From contig JAAUSP010000049.1 in assembly GCA_012032575.1 (NCBI GenBank), positions 1-23,340 of the forward strand: a DNA stretch of 23,340 nucleotides, given 5' to 3'. Each line of letters starts with the position of its first letter. Position 1 is the stretch's first letter. The notes under the pieces were generated by a model. It did not search any database, had not been told where the DNA came from, and saw only the letters and a program-made list of their open reading frames with translations. The translations under genes and the position numbers were made by a program. Positions 1 to 8,135 of this stretch are shown here, piece after piece. Source of the DNA: Anaerolineales bacterium (GTDB lineage Bacteria; Chloroflexota; Anaerolineae; 4572-78; J111).

Positions 1-162
1 TTTTCTTAGGAGTGTTCACGGGCGGGGGCACGCCACCAAGAATGAAAAGTGGGGGAACTCGTAGGAACTCATAGGAACTTACCCCACGAGTTCCCCTGAG
101 TCCCACAAGTTATTTTCGAAGGAGTGTTCACGAACCTGTGGCACGCCACCGATGATGAAAAG
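1..162. repeat. Pair of ~50-nt imperfect direct repeats
   Basis: Positions 1-50 and 113-162 are two imperfect copies of one unit. They share TTTTC, AGGAGTGTTCACG, GGCACGCCACC and ATGAAAAG in the same order and at nearly the same spacing. The first part of the unit also resembles the ribosome-binding region of the gene that follows (TTTTCTTAGGAGG at 234-246). I see no convincing protein across them. They look like degenerate copies of a dispersed intergenic repeat, or a duplicated gene-start segment. Confidence 0.6.
52..96. repeat. Hairpin-forming 10-nt tandem repeat
   Basis: GGGGAACTCGT at 52-62 is the exact reverse complement of ACGAGTTCCCC at 86-96, an 11-bp stem. The flanks GTGGG (49-53) and CCCAC (101-105) can extend the pairing imperfectly. 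Between the arms the unit AGGAACTCAT recurs at a 10-nt period. There is no T-run after it, so this is not an obvious terminator. Confidence 0.6.
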
Positions 163-231
163 GTAGCAGGGTCGCAAGGTAGCAGGGTCGCATGATCGTT
201 CCCTGTCTACCGTCTACCGTCTACCGTCTAC
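160..231. repeat. Short tandem repeats: 16-mer x2 and heptamer x4
   Basis: AAGGTAGCAGGGTCGC occurs twice head to tail (160-175, 176-191). It is followed by about four copies of the heptamer GTCTACC (205-231, last copy partial). The array ends just before the flavodoxin ribosome-binding site at 241-246. Other heptamer arrays in this window lie near 6980, 8190 and 22160, so this belongs to a repeat habit of the genome. Confidence 0.75.
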
Positions 232-252
232 TATTTTCTTAGGAGGATATTC

Positions 253-749
253 ATGAAAGTATTAGTAACGTATGCCAGCAAATACGGCTCAACCGCCGAA
301 ATTGCCGAAGTGATCGGCAAAGAGTTGACCAAACGCGAGTACGAAGTCGAGGTCAAACCTATAGCAAAGGCCGGTAGTTTGGATGAATATGATGGGTTTG
401 TCATTGGCAGCGCTTTGTATGCCGGGGGCTGGCTCAAAGAGGCAGCCAAATTTTTGCGAAGCCATCAAGATTTACTCGTCGGGCGCCGGTCTGGCTGTTT
501 TCAAGCGGACCCACCGGCGAGGGCGACCCGAACGAAATTATGAACGGCTGGACCTTTCCAGCCGATTTAGCCGCTGTTCGCGAGGCTATTAATCCCAGAG
601 ACGTTATTCTGTTTCACGGCAACATCAATCTCGACAAGCTGAATTTTGGGGAAAAGATGATGATCCAGTCGGTCAAGGCCACCGTGGGTGATTATCGTGA
701 CTGGCTGGTCATCCGTACCTGGGCCAGTATGATTAATCTCGAAAGCTAA
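253..749 (+). CDS. Flavodoxin-like protein (HemG-type), frameshifted
   Basis: This is a reconstructed protein of about 165 aa, the usual size for flavodoxin-domain proteins of the protoporphyrinogen oxidase HemG type. The N-terminus reads MKVLVTYASKYGSTAEIAE, where the T-Y-x-S-K-Y-G-S-T loop is the FMN phosphate-binding motif. The C-terminal half, with SSGPTGEGDP, FHGNINLDKLNFGEKMM and YRDW, is in another frame. One nucleotide is missing near 494-500: GGGCGCCGG would need to be GGGCGCCCGG to read G-R-P-V-W-L-F-S-S-G-P. The start ATG at 253 has a strong AGGAGG at 241-246. HemG oxidises protoporphyrinogen, but many relatives are generic flavodoxins, so the reaction is uncertain. The break is either a sequencing error or a real inactivating mutation. 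Confidence 0.8.
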
Positions 750-791
750 GGCGGCGGTTTCCTGTACGGATTACGCAGTTCAAAATATTTT

Positions 792-862
792 TAACCACAG
801 ATTTCACGGATTACACCAAAAAATTCATCATTTTTCCGTGTAATCTGTGCAATCTGTGGTTA
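792..862. terminator. Long inverted repeat, likely bidirectional terminator
   Basis: TAACCACAGATT (792-803) pairs exactly with AATCTGTGGTTA (851-862). The inner arms 804-816 and 838-850 pair at 11 of 13 positions. A T5 run follows on the plus strand (864-868), and an A/T-rich stretch follows on the other strand. It lies between two convergent genes, flavodoxin and epimerase, as expected for a shared terminator. The arms are built from a 9-nt period (CACAGATTT, CACGGATTA), so it may also be one copy of a dispersed palindromic repeat. Confidence 0.6.
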
Positions 863-901
863 GTTTTTAGAGACAACGCTTCAATTGTGTAAATTCTTGT
901 G

Positions 902-1813
902 TTACGCCAGCACATCCCGCAGGGCCGCTTCCACCTGCGAAAATTTGAACTGATAGCCTAACTCCTGCAACCGTTTGGGCACGGCCTGCTGGCCGTCCAG
1001 CAGCACGGTAGCCATCTCGCCAAACATCGTTTTGAAGGCAAAAGCGGGCGCAGGCGCAAAGGCAGGCCGCTTCATCACCTTGCCAATGGCTTTGGCCAGT
1101 TCACTGCTGCGGACAGGATTGGGTGCAGTCAGGTTGAAAGGGCCGCTGGCGGCCTCGGTCTGGATCAGGAAGCGAATGGCCTCGACTTCATCACAGTAAT
1201 GAATCCAGGGGAACCACTGCCGGCCATTGCCAATCGGCCCGCCGGCAAAAAAGCGAAAAGGCAGCACCATTTTGGGCAGCGCCCCACCCTGCATATCCAG
1301 CACCACCCCGGTGCGGATAATCACCCGGCGCACGCCCAACGCCTCAACCGCCGCGGTCGAAGCTTCCCAGGCCTGACAGGTCCGGCCCAGAAAATCGTTG
1401 GCGGGGGGGGTATCCTCGGTGAGAACCTGATCGTTATTCTGAACGCCATAATAGCCCACCGCCGATGACTGAATCAATACCTTGGGTTTGACGCTGGCGG
1501 CGCTAATGGCTTCCACCACGGCCTTGCCGGCGTTAACCCGGCTCTCCTCGATTTCCTTTTTCCGGGCCTCGGTCCAGGCTTCATCGGCAATACCGGCCCC
1601 GGCCAGGTTCACTACCGCGTCGGCGCCCTCCACCAGATTTCCCCAGCCCTGGGCGCTTTTGCCATCCCACTCAGCAAAAACAATTTTGGCAGGGAGGTTG
1701 GCCGGTCTGAAAGGCTGCCGGCTGACAACCTTGACCACATGCCCATATTGTAGCAAATGATACACCAGCCTGCGTCCAATTGTTCCCGTTCCGCCGGCGA
1801 TCAGAATTTGCAT
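902..1813 (-). CDS. TIGR01777 / SDR39U1-type epimerase family protein
   Basis: This 303-aa protein is an atypical short-chain dehydrogenase/reductase with a Rossmann fold, close to the YfcH/SDR39U1 family and of the family's usual length. The N-terminal dinucleotide-binding motif is AGGTGTIGRRL (residues 6-16). Family hallmarks follow: VVNLAGAGIADEAWT, SRVNAGKAVV, QSSAVGYYG and a C-terminal DUF1731-like end with LLDGQQAVPKRLQELGY. The start ATG at 1811-1813 is preceded on the minus strand by AAAAGGAGAAG, a good ribosome-binding site. The family's physiological substrate is unknown. The gene is divergent from the histidine kinase and convergent with the flavodoxin gene, so it is probably transcribed alone. 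Confidence 0.92.
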   Translation of the reverse strand: MQILIAGGTGTIGRRLVYHLLQYGHVVKVVSRQPFRPANLPAKIVFAEWDGKSAQGWGNLVEGADAVVNLAGAGIADEAWTEARKKEIEESRVNAGKAVVEAISAASVKPKVLIQSSAVGYYGVQNNDQVLTEDTPPANDFLGRTCQAWEASTAAVEALGVRRVIIRTGVVLDMQGGALPKMVLPFRFFAGGPIGNGRQWFPWIHYCDEVEAIRFLIQTEAASGPFNLTAPNPVRSSELAKAIGKVMKRPAFAPAPAFAFKTMFGEMATVLLDGQQAVPKRLQELGYQFKFSQVEAALRDVLA

Positions 1814-1861
1814 AAAATTCTTCTCCTTTTGGTAGATTTTTGGCTTTCTGACGGTTGAAGA

Positions 1862-1884
1862 CCCGGAGACTTCCCGGCTCCGGG
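1862..1884. other. GC-rich hairpin in the epimerase 5' leader
   Basis: CCCGGAG (1862-1868) and CTCCGGG (1878-1884) form a perfect 7-bp stem with a 9-nt loop. It sits about 50 nt upstream of the epimerase start, in the divergent intergenic region. There is no T-run, so a leader structure or protein site is as likely as termination. Confidence 0.4.
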
Positions 1885-1908
1885 CAAGCGCCTTCGATTA
1901 TACCACGA

Positions 1909-1938
1909 TTGCCCAATTTGAAGAATTTCAGTTATATT
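1909..1938 (+). promoter_or_regulatory. Possible sigma70-type promoter for the histidine kinase
   Basis: TTGCCC (1909-1914), an 18-nt spacer and TATATT (1933-1938) sit 24 nt upstream of the kinase ATG. The match is moderate and was judged by eye. It is the best candidate in the divergent gap between epimerase and kinase. Confidence 0.4.
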
Positions 1939-1961
1939 ATTGGGGTAAGGTAAATCGTCTT

Positions 1962-4101
1962 ATGTTAAAACGGTTGAGTTTAGCCTTAAATAGTTTGCGA
2001 TTTCAATTGCTGCTGACGTTTATCCTGCTGGTCCTGCTTTCGGCGGCAGCAATTGGACTCCCGGCCATTTGGCTGCTGCGCGACCAGTTGGAGCGCCAGG
2101 CCTGGGCGCAGGTTGACCAGGGCAGCCGGGCCGCACGAGCGCTCTATGCCGCCCGGCAAAACGAGGTCAGAGGGCTGGCGGTGCTGACCGCCCAGCGGCC
2201 CAGCCTGCGCGAGTTGGTGCTGCAAGGCAATCAGGCTGAGTTGCTGCCTTATTTGAGCACCCTGCAAAGCGGAGCCAACCTCGATCTCATTCTGGTCTGC
2301 CGCCCTGATGGGAATATGGTGGGTCAAGTGGGCCGGGAATTTCCGCCGAATATGTGCGGGGCCAATGACCCCGACGGTTTTTATGTGGTGCCGGGCCAGC
2401 CCCTGCCGGGAGTCTGGCTGGTGGCGGCTCAGCCGATCAATGACGACCGGGCCGGGCTGGGCCGGGTAATTGTCGGCGTTACCCTGGGCGATGCCTTTGT
2501 CGAAGAAATTCATGCCCAGACCGGGCTGGAGCATACGCTGCTGGCGGCGACGTCCGGTGGCGACAAGTTTGTCTGGTGAAATCCGTTACCCAGGCAGCAC
2601 GGCGCTGCCCCGCCTCGATCAGGATGAAGACATCGGCCAGACGAACTTCATCGTCTCAGGCCAGCCTTATTATGCCGCCCGCATACTCGTCGGTGATTTA
2701 TTACCCTTGCGCGGGCCGCTCACCCTGGGCGAACCGGGGCTGGTGGCAGAGGTGGCGCTGCCGGTCGCCGATATTGTGGCGATCCAGGAACGGTTGGTGG
2801 GAACGCTGCTGGCCGGGATTGGGGGTGTGGCGCTGGTCGGCTCGATTCTGGGCGCGTTTCTGGCCCGGCGGATCAGCCAACCCCTGGCCCGCCTGACCAA
2901 AGCCGCCACCCGTCTGAGCCGGGGCGATTTAACCAGCCCCGTGCCCACCGATGCTCCCGTTCAGGAAGTGGCCCTGGTGGGCTGGGCCTTGGAGGCGGCC
3001 CGGCTTGATTTGCAACTGACCTTGAACGACCTGCGCCGCGAAAAAGCCTGGAGCAGCAATCTATTGGAGTCAATTATCGAGGGGATTGTAACCCTCGACA
3101 CCCACGGACGGATTACCTTTTTCAGTCACGGCGCAGAGCAAATTACCGGCTGGTCGCGGGAGCAAGTGATGGGGCGACCCTGCGACGAGGTTTTTCGGCC
3201 GGCTCATACCGGCGAACAGTTCAGCCAGCTTTTGCCGACACGGGACAGTAAAACAAAAGTCAATCTGGTTCTGGCAGATGAGCGCCAGGCCACCCTGGCC
3301 ATTACCGGGGCCAAACTGGCTCCAGAAGGCTCTCCGACGCAAGTTGCCCTGGTTTTCCGCGATGTCAGCGAAGAAGAGTTGATGCACCGGCTGGTAGGCC
3401 ATTTTTTGGCAAACATTGCCCATGAGTTTCGGACTCCGCTCTCGGCCCTGGCCGCTTCGGTGGAACTGCTGCTGGATCAGGCACCTGACCTCAGCGCGGG
3501 GGAATTGCAGGAATTGCTGTCGTCGCTGCACCTGGGAGTGTTGGGTCTGCAAACGGTGGTGGATAACCTGCTGGAAAGCGCCAGTATCGAGGCCGGGCGT
3601 TTTCGCGTTTCCCCCCGGCCTACCCACCTGCCCGACATTGTGACCGAGGTTGCCCAAACATTGCAGCCCTTGTTGATCCGGCGCAGCCAGCATTTGACCC
3701 TGACCCTGCCCGACTCGCTGCCGGAGGTTCAGGCTGACCCGCGCCGAACCGCTCAGGTTTTGATCAATCTGCTGTTCAATGCCAGCAAGTACAGCCCCGA
3801 CGCCACCGAGATTACCCTGACCGTCGCCGTAACCGAGCATTTGGTGCGGGTGACAGTGGCCGACTGTGGGCCGGGCATTCCGGCGGAGTTTCGGACTGAT
3901 TTGTTTCGCCGTTTTATGTATGATCGGGCCGCGCACAATCAGAGCCATGCTCAGGCGGGAACAGGGTTGGGCCTGTCGGTGGTCAAGGCAATTGTGGAGG
4001 CGCAGGGCGGGCAGGTGGGCGCGGATGACCGGCCCGGCGGCGGCACTATTTTTTGGTTTACTCTGCCGGTGGTGAACAAACATGAAAGCATTAGTGGTTG
4101 A
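1962..4101 (+). CDS. Membrane sensor histidine kinase (HAMP-PAS-HisKA-HATPase), frameshifted
   Basis: Reconstructed length is about 712 aa. There is an N-terminal membrane helix (residues ~15-37) and an external Cache-like sensor segment to ~260. A second helix, GTLLAGIGGVALVGSILGAF, is followed by HAMP, then a PAS domain (SIIEGIVTLDTHGRITFFS). The HisKA phosphoacceptor region is NIAHEFRTPLSALAAS, with His in the HEFRTP motif. The ATPase has the N-box NLLFNASKYS, DCGPGIP and GTGLGLSVVKA. All catalytic boxes are present, so it should be active. The reading frame breaks near 2555-2577: the 1962 frame stops at 2577-2579 (TGA) and the sequence continues in the +1 frame, so one base appears to be extra. 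The gene overlaps the response regulator by 20 nt. This layout resembles PhoR-type kinases, but the stimulus is unknown. Confidence 0.9.
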
Positions 4102-4786
4102 TGATGATCGCGTCCTGGCCGATTTGGTCGCCTTTTCGCTGCGGCGGGAGGGCTTTGAGGTCATTCAGGCCCACGAGGGCGAAATGGCGCTGCGGCGCTG
4201 GGCCGAGGAACAGCCCGATTTGATTATCCTCGATTTGAATATGCCCAAGCTCGATGGTTTTGCCGTTTGCCGGCGCATCCGCGAGGAGTCCGACATCCCG
4301 ATTATCCTGCTGACGGTGCGCGGGGAAGAAGATGATGTAGTACGCGGCCTGGGTATGGGAGCGGACGATTATATCGTCAAACCTTTCAGCCCGCGCCAGT
4401 TGGTCGCCCGCGCCCAGGCCGTGCTGCGCCGCGCCGGTAAAACGCCGGCTCCGGCTGTTCGCCAGGTGGGTGAGCTAACCCTCGACCCCAGCCGCCGCGA
4501 GGTGCGTTTGGGCCAGGGCGAACTTATCAGCCTGACCCCGTTGGAAAGCCGGCTGCTGGATTATTTGATGATCAACGCCGGCCAGGTGATGACCATCGAA
4601 ACCCTGATTAGCCATATTTGGGGCGCGGAGGGCGGCGACCGGGATATGTTGCGCCAATTGGTGCGCCGCCTGCGCAGCAAAATCGAGCCGGACCCAACCC
4701 GGCCTGTTTATATCGAAACCGTCGCCGGTTTGGGGTATGGGTTGATCGTCCCCACAGAATCCGGCTCAGGGAAATCCTCGATTTGA
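4082..4786 (+). CDS. OmpR/PhoB-family response regulator
   Basis: This 234-aa protein has an intact receiver domain with acidic pocket DDD at 7-9, phosphoacceptor Asp51 in LIILDLNMPKLDGF, Thr78 and Lys100 in IVKPFSP. A linker follows, then an OmpR/PhoB winged helix (about 130-228) with LTPLESRLLDYL and a C-terminal hairpin YIETVAGLGYGLI. It is translationally coupled to the kinase by a 20-nt overlap, so the two form a cognate pair. OmpR/PhoB-type regulators bind 11-bp-spaced direct repeats. Such repeats lie 215 nt downstream of this gene (5001-5041), before the sulfate transporter operon, which makes that operon the most likely target. Confidence 0.95.
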   Translation: MKALVVDDDRVLADLVAFSLRREGFEVIQAHEGEMALRRWAEEQPDLIILDLNMPKLDGFAVCRRIREESDIPIILLTVRGEEDDVVRGLGMGADDYIVKPFSPRQLVARAQAVLRRAGKTPAPAVRQVGELTLDPSRREVRLGQGELISLTPLESRLLDYLMINAGQVMTIETLISHIWGAEGGDRDMLRQLVRRLRSKIEPDPTRPVYIETVAGLGYGLIVPTESGSGKSSI

Positions 4787-4809
4787 TACTGGCAGCGTAA
4801 CTACTCAGC

Positions 4810-4952
4810 CATGTCATTTCGACCCGCCAAGCGGGGAGAAATCTCCGAGGCCGATGCAGTGCGGTAGGGATGCTTCGCGTCGGCCTCTGGCCTCGAAACC
4901 TGTCCTGAGAACTTCCTGAGCTTGTCGAAGGGCTTGTCGAATGGATGACATG
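4810..4952. mobile_element. MITE-like element with terminal inverted repeats (~143 bp)
   Basis: The left end CATGTCATTTCGAC (4810-4823) and right end GTCGAATGGATGACATG (4936-4952) are inverted copies, differing by a 3-nt insertion in the right copy. Inside, GAGGCCGA (4847-4854) and TCGGCCTC (4880-4887) form another stem. There is no coding potential and no clear target-site duplication. This looks like a nonautonomous element or dispersed palindromic repeat inserted in the 306-nt gap between the two-component genes and the sulfate operon. The rest of that gap is the terminator and the direct repeats listed next. Confidence 0.55.
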
Positions 4953-4967
4953 TGAACTATGTAATGC

Positions 4968-5002
4968 AGACCTCCGGGTTGATACCTCGGAGGTCTTTTT
5001 TT
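4968..5002 (+). terminator. Rho-independent terminator of the two-component operon
   Basis: AGACCTCCG (4968-4976) pairs perfectly with CGGAGGTCT (4988-4996) around an 11-nt loop, and the stem runs into seven T residues (4996-5002). It is placed to end the kinase/regulator transcript. The T-run merges into the first TTGTCAC repeat of the downstream operator. Confidence 0.85.
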
Positions 5003-5057
5003 GTCACAGCTTTGTCACAACTTTATCACGGGCTTTGTCATGCGGATTGGCTATGCT
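5001..5057 (+). promoter_or_regulatory. Pho-box-like operator (four direct repeats) plus -10
   Basis: TTGTCAC at 5001-5007 and 5012-5018, TTATCAC at 5023-5029 and TTGTCAT at 5035-5041 form direct repeats spaced 11, 11 and 12 bp. This is the arrangement of Pho boxes (TGTCA half-sites at 11-bp spacing) recognised by PhoB-type winged-helix regulators. A -10-like TATGCT (5052-5057) follows 10 nt after the last repeat, where PhoB-dependent promoters have theirs, and no separate -35 is evident. The transporter start codon is at 5093, leaving a leader of about 30 nt. Confidence 0.65.
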
Positions 5058-5092
5058 GGAGTCATAAGATTGTTCATTCTCGAAAGGTAACG

Positions 5093-6964
5093 ATGTCCAT
5101 TATCCTTGAACAGCTAACCAAACGCTATGAAGGCCATCCTGTGGTCTACAATGTTTCTCTTGAAATCGCCGATGGTGAATTTTTTGTCCTGCTTGGGTCT
5201 AGCGGCAGCGGCAAAAGCACCATTTTGAACATGATCGCCGGGTTGGCTGAGGTGGATCAGGGCCGTATTCTCCTGCATGGGCGCGATGTGACCTGCCTGT
5301 CGCCCCAGGAACGGCGGGTTGGTTTTGTGTTTCAAAATTACGCCCTTTTCCAGCATATGTCGGTGGCTGACAACATTGAATTTGGCATGCGCATCCGCAA
5401 AACTCTCGCCGTTGAACGGCAGCGGCGGCGGGATGAACTGCTGGAGCTGGTCGGTTTGGCCGGGCTGGGTAGCCGCATGCCGCACCAGATTTCCGGCGGC
5501 CAGCAGCAGCGGGTCGCCCTGGCCCGCGCCCTGGCCCATCAGCCGGAAGTGCTGCTGCTTGACGAACCGCTGGGCGCGCTCGACGCCAAAATTCGGACCG
5601 AATTGCGCCGCAATCTCCGCCTGATCCAAAAAGAGTTGGGCATCACCACCATTCTGGTCACGCACGATCAGGAAGAAGCGTTTGAATTGGCCGACCGGCT
5701 GGGGGTGATGAGTTTTGGCCGGCTGTTGGAAGTGGGCGCGCCGGAAGAACTGTACCAGCATCCCCAAACCGAATTTGTGGCCACCTTTTTGGGCACGGCT
5801 AACCTGTTGGTCGGTCAGGGCAATGCCGATGGGGTCAAGGTCGGGCCGGTTCACTTTCCGCTGGATCAGGAGGTGAAGCGGGTGAGTGATACCCCGACTC
5901 ACCGGGTCCAGGTATTGTTCCGTCCCGAAGATGTAGCCCTGGCTGCTTCGCCCGAAGCCCTGGAATGTCCGCAGCTTGGTCGGGGTGAGGTGGAAGAAAG
6001 CACCTTTGCCGGCTCGTTTGAACGGCTGCGGCTGCGGCTGCCGCCCATTCCGGGAGTGCGGCCTATCTCACCGCCGGTTTCATTTGGCAGCGGCTCGGTG
6101 CTGGTGGAAGCCAGCCGATCTCAGGATCAGGTTAGCCGCCTGCCCCTGCGCCCCGGCGATACCGTTTGGGTGGGGGTCCGGCGCATTCATGCTTTGGCCC
6201 ACCCTGGCCTCAGCTTCCTGATTGTCACCGATGGTTCGCCTCTGTCCGAGGGAGCTTTATCATTGGGGGGACAGATTGCTCGCCTGGCCCACGCCCGGAT
6301 TACACTCTTGGGCTACGGCCAAAAGCCCGAGTTGATGGAGCGTCACCTGCGCGAAGCCAGAGAGCGACTCGGCAGCGGTCTGGCTGCTCTGGAAACACGC
6401 GCCACCCCCGATTTGCTGGCCGAGGCGGTCGCCACGGAAGTGGAGCGCCGCCCCTATGATCTGGTTGTGTTGGGTTTTCAACGCCAGGAAAGCGTGGAAC
6501 TGGCTGAACAGATTCTGCAATCCGGCGAGCATCACCTGCTACTGGTCTCGCAGCCCCAGCCCACTCCCACCCGCGCCCTCATTTGTGTCACCAGTGGTGA
6601 GCCGGGCAAAGATGACGTTCTGTTTGCCGGGAGGCTGGTGCGCCACGTGGGCGCAGAGGCAACCCTGTTGTCGGTGCTGCCTCAGGAGGAAGATGGTCAA
6701 CCCCTGGCCCGCAGCCGGGCCGAGCGCTTTTTGGCCGGCGGGGTTCGGACGTTGGAGTTATTGGGGGTTCCGGCCCGCACCACCATTCGCACCGGTCCCG
6801 TGCGGGATGAAATTACCAGCGAAGTGACCGGCGGTGGCTATGATTTACTGGTCATGGGCGCGCCTTTGCCCCAACGCGACGGCCGGGTGCCGCTCAACGG
6901 GATTGTCGGCCAAATTCTTAATGTAATCAATCGCCCGGTTCTGATTGTCAGGTCGGGTGTGTAA
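5093..6964 (+). CDS. cysA: Sulfate-type ABC ATPase fused to two universal stress domains
   Basis: The chosen start gives 623 aa. Residues 1-~235 are a CysA-like ATPase with Walker [11 protein letters not shown]-loop FQNYALF, signature [15 protein letters not shown], Walker [12 protein letters not shown] and switch [16 protein letters not shown]-like region follows (~240-370). Residues ~373-623 are not part of usual CysA. They form two Usp-like domains, the second ending [17 protein letters not shown] as UspA proteins do, although the canonical GxxG...GS/T nucleotide loop is imperfect. ATG 5093 is preferred because AAAGG precedes it. The in-frame GTG at 4952 would run through the terminator and operator. 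The gene leads the operon with the Sbp, CysT and CysW genes. It should power sulfate or thiosulfate import. Coupling to stress or nucleotide sensing is inferred. Confidence 0.9.
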   Translation: MSIILEQLTKRYEGHPVVYNVSLEIADGEFFVLLGSSGSGKSTILNMIAGLAEVDQGRILLHGRDVTCLSPQERRVGFVFQNYALFQHMSVADNIEFGMRIRKTLAVERQRRRDELLELVGLAGLGSRMPHQISGGQQQRVALARALAHQPEVLLLDEPLGALDAKIRTELRRNLRLIQKELGITTILVTHDQEEAFELADRLGVMSFGRLLEVGAPEELYQHPQTEFVATFLGTANLLVGQGNADGVKVGPVHFPLDQEVKRVSDTPTHRVQVLFRPEDVALAASPEALECPQLGRGEVEESTFAGSFERLRLRLPPIPGVRPISPPVSFGSGSVLVEASRSQDQVSRLPLRPGDTVWVGVRRIHALAHPGLSFLIVTDGSPLSEGALSLGGQIARLAHARITLLGYGQKPELMERHLREARERLGSGLAALETRATPDLLAEAVATEVERRPYDLVVLGFQRQESVELAEQILQSGEHHLLLVSQPQPTPTRALICVTSGEPGKDDVLFAGRLVRHVGAEATLLSVLPQEEDGQPLARSRAERFLAGGVRTLELLGVPARTTIRTGPVRDEITSEVTGGGYDLLVMGAPLPQRDGRVPLNGIVGQILNVINRPVLIVRSGV

Positions 6965-6980
6965 GGCAACCACAAAATAG

Positions 6981-7033
6981 GAGATTGGAGATTGGAGATT
7001 GAATTCAATCCCCAATCTCCAATCTCCAATCTC
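6981..7033. repeat. Perfect 21-bp hairpin made of heptamer repeats
   Basis: GAGATTG-type heptamers (three copies at 6981-7001) are mirrored exactly by CAATCTC-type heptamers (7013-7033), with an 11-nt loop. The structure lies between the ATPase stop and the Sbp ribosome-binding site (7041-7047). A strong intercistronic hairpin here could stabilise the Sbp mRNA or alter the ratio of binding protein to ATPase. It could equally be a neutral repeat insertion. Confidence 0.85.
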
Positions 7034-7052
7034 AATTCTTCAGGAGACGATA

Positions 7053-8135
7053 ATGCTTAAAAAATTTGCAGCAGTTTTGATTTTATTCATCGTTGCCGGA
7101 GTATTGGTGGCCTGCGGCGGTTCGGCTAATAACGCGGCTGCCCCCGAAAATCAGTCCGGCGACAGCGCGGCGGCCGGCAGCAAGTCGGTTAATCTGATTC
7201 TGGGAGCCTATACGACTCCCCGTGAAGCCTACGGCGAAATTATTCCCCTGTTCAAAGCGCAGTGGCAGGAAAAAACCGGCCAGGAAGTGACCTTTGAAGA
7301 ATCTTATCAGGGGTCGGGGGCGCAGTCGCGGGCCATCGCCGAGGGGTTTGAGGCGGATGTGACGGCCCTGTCGCTGGAAGCGGATATTACCCGTCTGGAA
7401 AAGGCCGGCCTCATCACCCATGATTGGCGCAGCGTGGGCACAAAAGGCATGGTCAGTACCTCTATCGTCGTTTTTGGGGTGCGTAAGGGCAATCCGCTGG
7501 GCATCAAAGATTGGGCCGACCTGGCCAAACCGGGCGTTGAAGTGCTGACCCCCAACCCCAAGACCAGCGGCGGCGCGATGTGGAATATTCTGGCCCTGTA
7601 CGGCGCAGCCAAACGCGGCTTCGTTGAAGGCGTGTCCAAGGATGACGAGGCTGCCGCGCAGGCTTTTCTGTTGGCCGTGCTAAAAAACGTCAAAGTGATG
7701 GATAAGGGCGCCCGTGAAAGCATTACCAACTACGAGCAGGGCGTTGGCCAGGTGATTATCACCTATGAAAATGAAATTCTCGTAGGCCAGCAGGGCGGCC
7801 AGGATTATGAAATGGTGATCCCCCGCTCGACCATTTTGATCGAGAACCCGGTGGCGATTGTGGACACCTATGTTGACAAACACGGCAGCCGCGAAGCCGC
7901 CGAAGCCTTTGTCAAATTTCTCTTCACCCGCGAGGCTCAGGAAATTTTTGCCAGGCATGGGCTGCGCTCAATTGACTCTGATGTAGCCAAGTCTACGGCG
8001 GCTCAGTATCCGCCGGTGGAAGATTTGTTCACCATTGAGTATTTCGGCGGCTGGGGCAAAGCAACCCCCGATTTCTTTGGCGATACCGGTGTTTACAATC
8101 AGGTTATCTCTGGCGTGCAAGGTTTACCTCAATGA
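7053..8135 (+). CDS. sbp: Sulfate/thiosulfate-binding lipoprotein (Sbp family)
   Basis: This 360-aa protein has a lipoprotein signal (MLKKFAAVLILFIVAGVLVAC, lipobox LVAC) followed by a low-complexity Ala/Ser/Gly linker typical of surface-tethered binding proteins. The mature part matches the sulfate-binding family along its length: ESYQGSGAQSRAIAEGFEAD, VRKGNPLGIKDWADL, LTPNPKTSGGAMWN, DKGARESITNYEQGVGQVII and FGGWGKA. The Ser/Gly-rich SGG loop and the N-P-K-T-S motif are those used to hold the sulfate oxyanion. ATG 7053 has CAGGAGA at 7041-7047. An upstream in-frame TTG at 6999 lies inside the hairpin and is rejected. The stop overlaps the CysT start (ATGA), so the genes are coupled. Confidence 0.93.
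   Translation: MLKKFAAVLILFIVAGVLVACGGSANNAAAPENQSGDSAAAGSKSVNLILGAYTTPREAYGEIIPLFKAQWQEKTGQEVTFEESYQGSGAQSRAIAEGFEADVTALSLEADITRLEKAGLITHDWRSVGTKGMVSTSIVVFGVRKGNPLGIKDWADLAKPGVEVLTPNPKTSGGAMWNILALYGAAKRGFVEGVSKDDEAAAQAFLLAVLKNVKVMDKGARESITNYEQGVGQVIITYENEILVGQQGGQDYEMVIPRSTILIENPVAIVDTYVDKHGSREAAEAFVKFLFTREAQEIFARHGLRSIDSDVAKSTAAQYPPVEDLFTIEYFGGWGKATPDFFGDTGVYNQVISGVQGLPQ

Noticed and set aside
160..231. CRISPR array
   Set aside because: Units are 7-16 nt with no unique spacers, and no cas genes are present.
2470..2640. Programmed frameshifting in the histidine kinase
   Set aside because: No slippery heptamer or following structure was seen, and similar breaks affect unrelated genes in the window.
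3070..4164. Long open frame (364 codons) on the strand opposite the histidine kinase
   Set aside because: It mirrors a GC-rich coding gene and has no family motifs. The plus strand encodes every kinase box.
4968..5002. Riboswitch or T-box leader for the sulfate operon
   Set aside because: The hairpin is a simple terminator lying upstream of the inferred promoter, so it would not be in the operon's transcript.
4952..5092. A 47-residue N-terminal extension of the CysA-Usp protein from GTG 4952
   Set aside because: It would translate through the terminator, the direct repeats and the -10. ATG 5093 begins exactly at the conserved ABC start and has its own ribosome-binding site.
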